Assembly: GCA_003648225.1 (NCBI GenBank)
Contig: QMOL01000143.1
Coordinates: 1 to 7,433, forward strand
Source of the DNA: Chlamydiota bacterium
Lineage (GTDB): Bacteria > Auribacterota > UBA3054 > B51-G9
Direction of reading: 5' to 3'
Length of the DNA: 7,433 bases
Below the pieces are notes generated by a model. It saw only the letters and a list, made by a program, of their open reading frames with translations, was not told the origin of the DNA and made no database searches. Of the stretch, positions 6,039 through 7,433 are shown piece after piece; position 1 is the stretch's first letter, and the number at the start of each line of letters is the position of its first letter. The translations under genes were made by a program, and so were the position numbers.

Positions 6039-7433
6039 ATGATGAAACACTTACTTACACGAAAATTCTTTTCATCAGTAACGGCAGTTATTGCCTTATT
6101 TGTAATTATTGTTTTTATAAATTTTCTCGCAGATAAATTTTACTCGCGAGCGGATATTACGGAAAATAATCTTTACACTCTTTCGCAAGGCACTATTAAT
6201 ATGATTAAAACTCTGCCTGATGATGTAACTTTAAAATTCTTCTACTCTAAAAATTTTAAAGACCTCCCTCCGGCACTTAAAAATTACGCGGCTCGCGTTA
6301 GAGACCTGCTCGATGAGTATGTTAATAACAGCTCGGGCAATATCGAACTAGAAGAATTTGATCCGACTCCGGATTCCGACGCCGAAGAATGGGCGCAAAA
6401 ATACGGCGTTATGGGCTCGGCAATTAACCCTCTTGATTACGAAAATAGATTCTTTTTCGGTGTCGTTGCTGAAGCGGTTGACCAACACGCCGTCATTCCG
6501 TTTCTCGATCCGCAAAGAGAAAAATTTCTTGAATACGATCTTTCTTATTTAATTTTTCAAGTAACTCATCCTGATAAAAAAAACATCGGTGTTATCAGCA
6601 GCTTGCCTGTTACCGGTACTGAGGGGCAGCCTTTTGTTCTCGGAGGCAAAAATAATTCGGGACCGACTTCGCCGTGGGTCTTCATTCAAGAATTGAAAAA
6701 AACTTTTAATGTTGTTAATGTGGAAACTAACGCGACTGAATTTCCTAAAAACTTGAACTTACTTCTTATTATTCACCCTAAAAACCTTGCTGATGAAACT
6801 AAATTCGCAATTGACCAATTTGTTTTAAACGGCGGTAAAGCTGTATTTTTTGTTGATCCGTTCTGCAATGTTGATACTAAAGTTATGTCTATGGGCATTA
6901 ATATCCCGGGAAGTTCTCAGCTCAACGAACTGTTTAAACCATGGGGCTTTGAAGTTCCTGATAAAAAAATTGTTGTTGATATGGATCATCCTACAACTGT
7001 GTCATTAGGAAGCGGCCGCGCGGAAAAATCTCCTACTTGGATTTCTGCCAATCCATCAATGTTTAATCCGGACGAAATTATGTGCGCTCAATTAGACCGC
7101 CTGCTATTCCCGGTTGCGGGCAACATAGTTAAAACGGGGAAATCAAAATGTAATATAATTCCTCTGGTTCATACATCTAAAGATTCAATGACCGTTGATG
7201 CCTTTTCCGCAATGCGAGGTAATAAACAGATTATTAAAAATTTTAAATCAGAAAATAAAGAAATGATTCTCGCTGCGAAAATCAGTGGCTTGTTTAAATC
7301 GGATATTACAATAATTTACATTTGTCTTATAATTTATATTATGTTAAGTAGAGGTTTTTGTAATATAAGTTTTTTAATGCTCACATTGCGGATAAATCCC
7401 CTTTTTTGCATAATAATACTGATGATATTCTTC
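6039..7433 (+). CDS. GldG-like ABC transporter auxiliary protein; open to window edge, probably disrupted after about 7301
   Basis: Third operon gene, read from ATG 6039 (a second ATG follows at 6042) with 465 codons and no stop. One membrane helix at residues 12-30 anchors a large periplasmic domain. Family features seen: DITENNLYTLSQGT (39-52), the LPPALKNYAARVRDLLDEY region (76-94), the DPTPDSDAEEWAQKYG stretch (108-123), and AVFFVDPF (268-275) of the Rossmann-like ABC-auxiliary domain. It is thought to assist the ATPase/permease pair as in gliding-type GldFG complexes. Residues up to about 421 (ILAAKISGLFKS, 410-421) fit the family. Where relatives continue with something like TAFPDG, this frame turns to a hydrophobic, low-complexity tail. 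Ile codon ATA occurs 3 times in residues 1-421 but 8 times in 422-465, so the tail is probably not native. A full-length family member would have further residues including a C-terminal helix. No Shine-Dalgarno precedes the start. Confidence 0.85.
   Translation, partial: MMKHLLTRKFFSSVTAVIALFVIIVFINFLADKFYSRADITENNLYTLSQGTINMIKTLPDDVTLKFFYSKNFKDLPPALKNYAARVRDLLDEYVNNSSGNIELEEFDPTPDSDAEEWAQKYGVMGSAINPLDYENRFFFGVVAEAVDQHAVIPFLDPQREKFLEYDLSYLIFQVTHPDKKNIGVISSLPVTGTEGQPFVLGGKNNSGPTSPWVFIQELKKTFNVVNVETNATEFPKNLNLLLIIHPKNLADETKFAIDQFVLNGGKAVFFVDPFCNVDTKVMSMGINIPGSSQLNELFKPWGFEVPDKKIVVDMDHPTTVSLGSGRAEKSPTWISANPSMFNPDEIMCAQLDRLLFPVAGNIVKTGKSKCNIIPLVHTSKDSMTVDAFSAMRGNKQIIKNFKSENKEMILAAKISGLFKSDITIIYICLIIYIMLSRGFCNISFLMLTLRINPLFCIIILMIFF
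7302..7433. other. Atypical sequence at the right edge replacing the expected GldG C-terminal part; possible mobile-element end
   Basis: From about 7302 the sequence stops resembling the GldG-like gene in all three plus frames: one frame stays open with unlikely residues, the other two hit stops quickly. On the minus strand, bases 7433-7374 read EEYHQYYYAKKGIYPQCEH then TAA, with ordinary codons, so this may be the C-terminus of a gene entering from the right. The roughly 70 bases between that stop and 7302 are very AT-rich and non-coding. This arrangement fits the end of an insertion element placed in the gene. I cannot match the peptide to a family, saw no convincing terminal inverted repeat, and the other end lies outside the window. 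Confidence 0.35.

Noticed and set aside
7148..7368. Direct repeat TGTAATATAA at 7148-7157 and 7359-7368, considered as an insertion-element or target-site repeat
   Set aside because: Only 10 bases, A/T-rich, and the first copy is inside normal family-like coding sequence well away from the suspected junction.

Overview
The window looks like chromosomal DNA of an AT-rich, Gram-negative-type, probably anaerobic bacterium. The support is a single-chain pyruvate:ferredoxin oxidoreductase (PFOR), a lipoprotein signal peptide with a clear lipobox, standard-code TAA/TGA stops, and mostly SD-poor, A/T-rich translation starts. The three-part ABC-2/GldG-type transporter is built like those of PVC-group bacteria (e.g. 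Lentisphaerota), delta-proteobacteria and Bacteroidota. A PVC-like host is my weak guess; phylum cannot be fixed by reading alone.

Layout. Bases 1-137 (minus) are the N-terminus of a lipoprotein that runs off the left edge. Bases 138-403 are intergenic and hold two small inverted repeats and a perfect 20-bp-stem terminator at the end of the PFOR gene. Bases 404-3976 (minus) are a complete 1190-residue PFOR (nifJ). Bases 3977-4269 form a divergent control region. It holds a sigma-70-type PFOR promoter with an 84-nt leader carrying a GC-rich hairpin, and, facing the other way, a good sigma-54-type promoter and a sigma-70-type promoter, each next to a 6-3-6 palindrome. Bases 4270-7433 (plus) are an ABC ATPase, an ABC-2 permease and a GldG-like auxiliary protein, in one closely spaced operon.

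Function. PFOR links pyruvate oxidation to ferredoxin or flavodoxin reduction and acetyl-CoA formation. The transporter genes should form one inner-membrane complex (ATPase, six-helix permease, membrane-anchored periplasmic auxiliary protein) of unknown substrate. No shared pathway with PFOR is evident; they share only the divergent control region.

The main anomaly is at the right end. The GldG-like frame stays open to the last base, but family-like sequence stops at about 7301, in the middle of a conserved motif, and is replaced by 132 bases with very different codon use and a plausible minus-strand C-terminus. This looks like an insertion or rearrangement junction within the gene. No CRISPR array, tRNA, rRNA or complete mobile element was seen, and I found no clearly new biological system.
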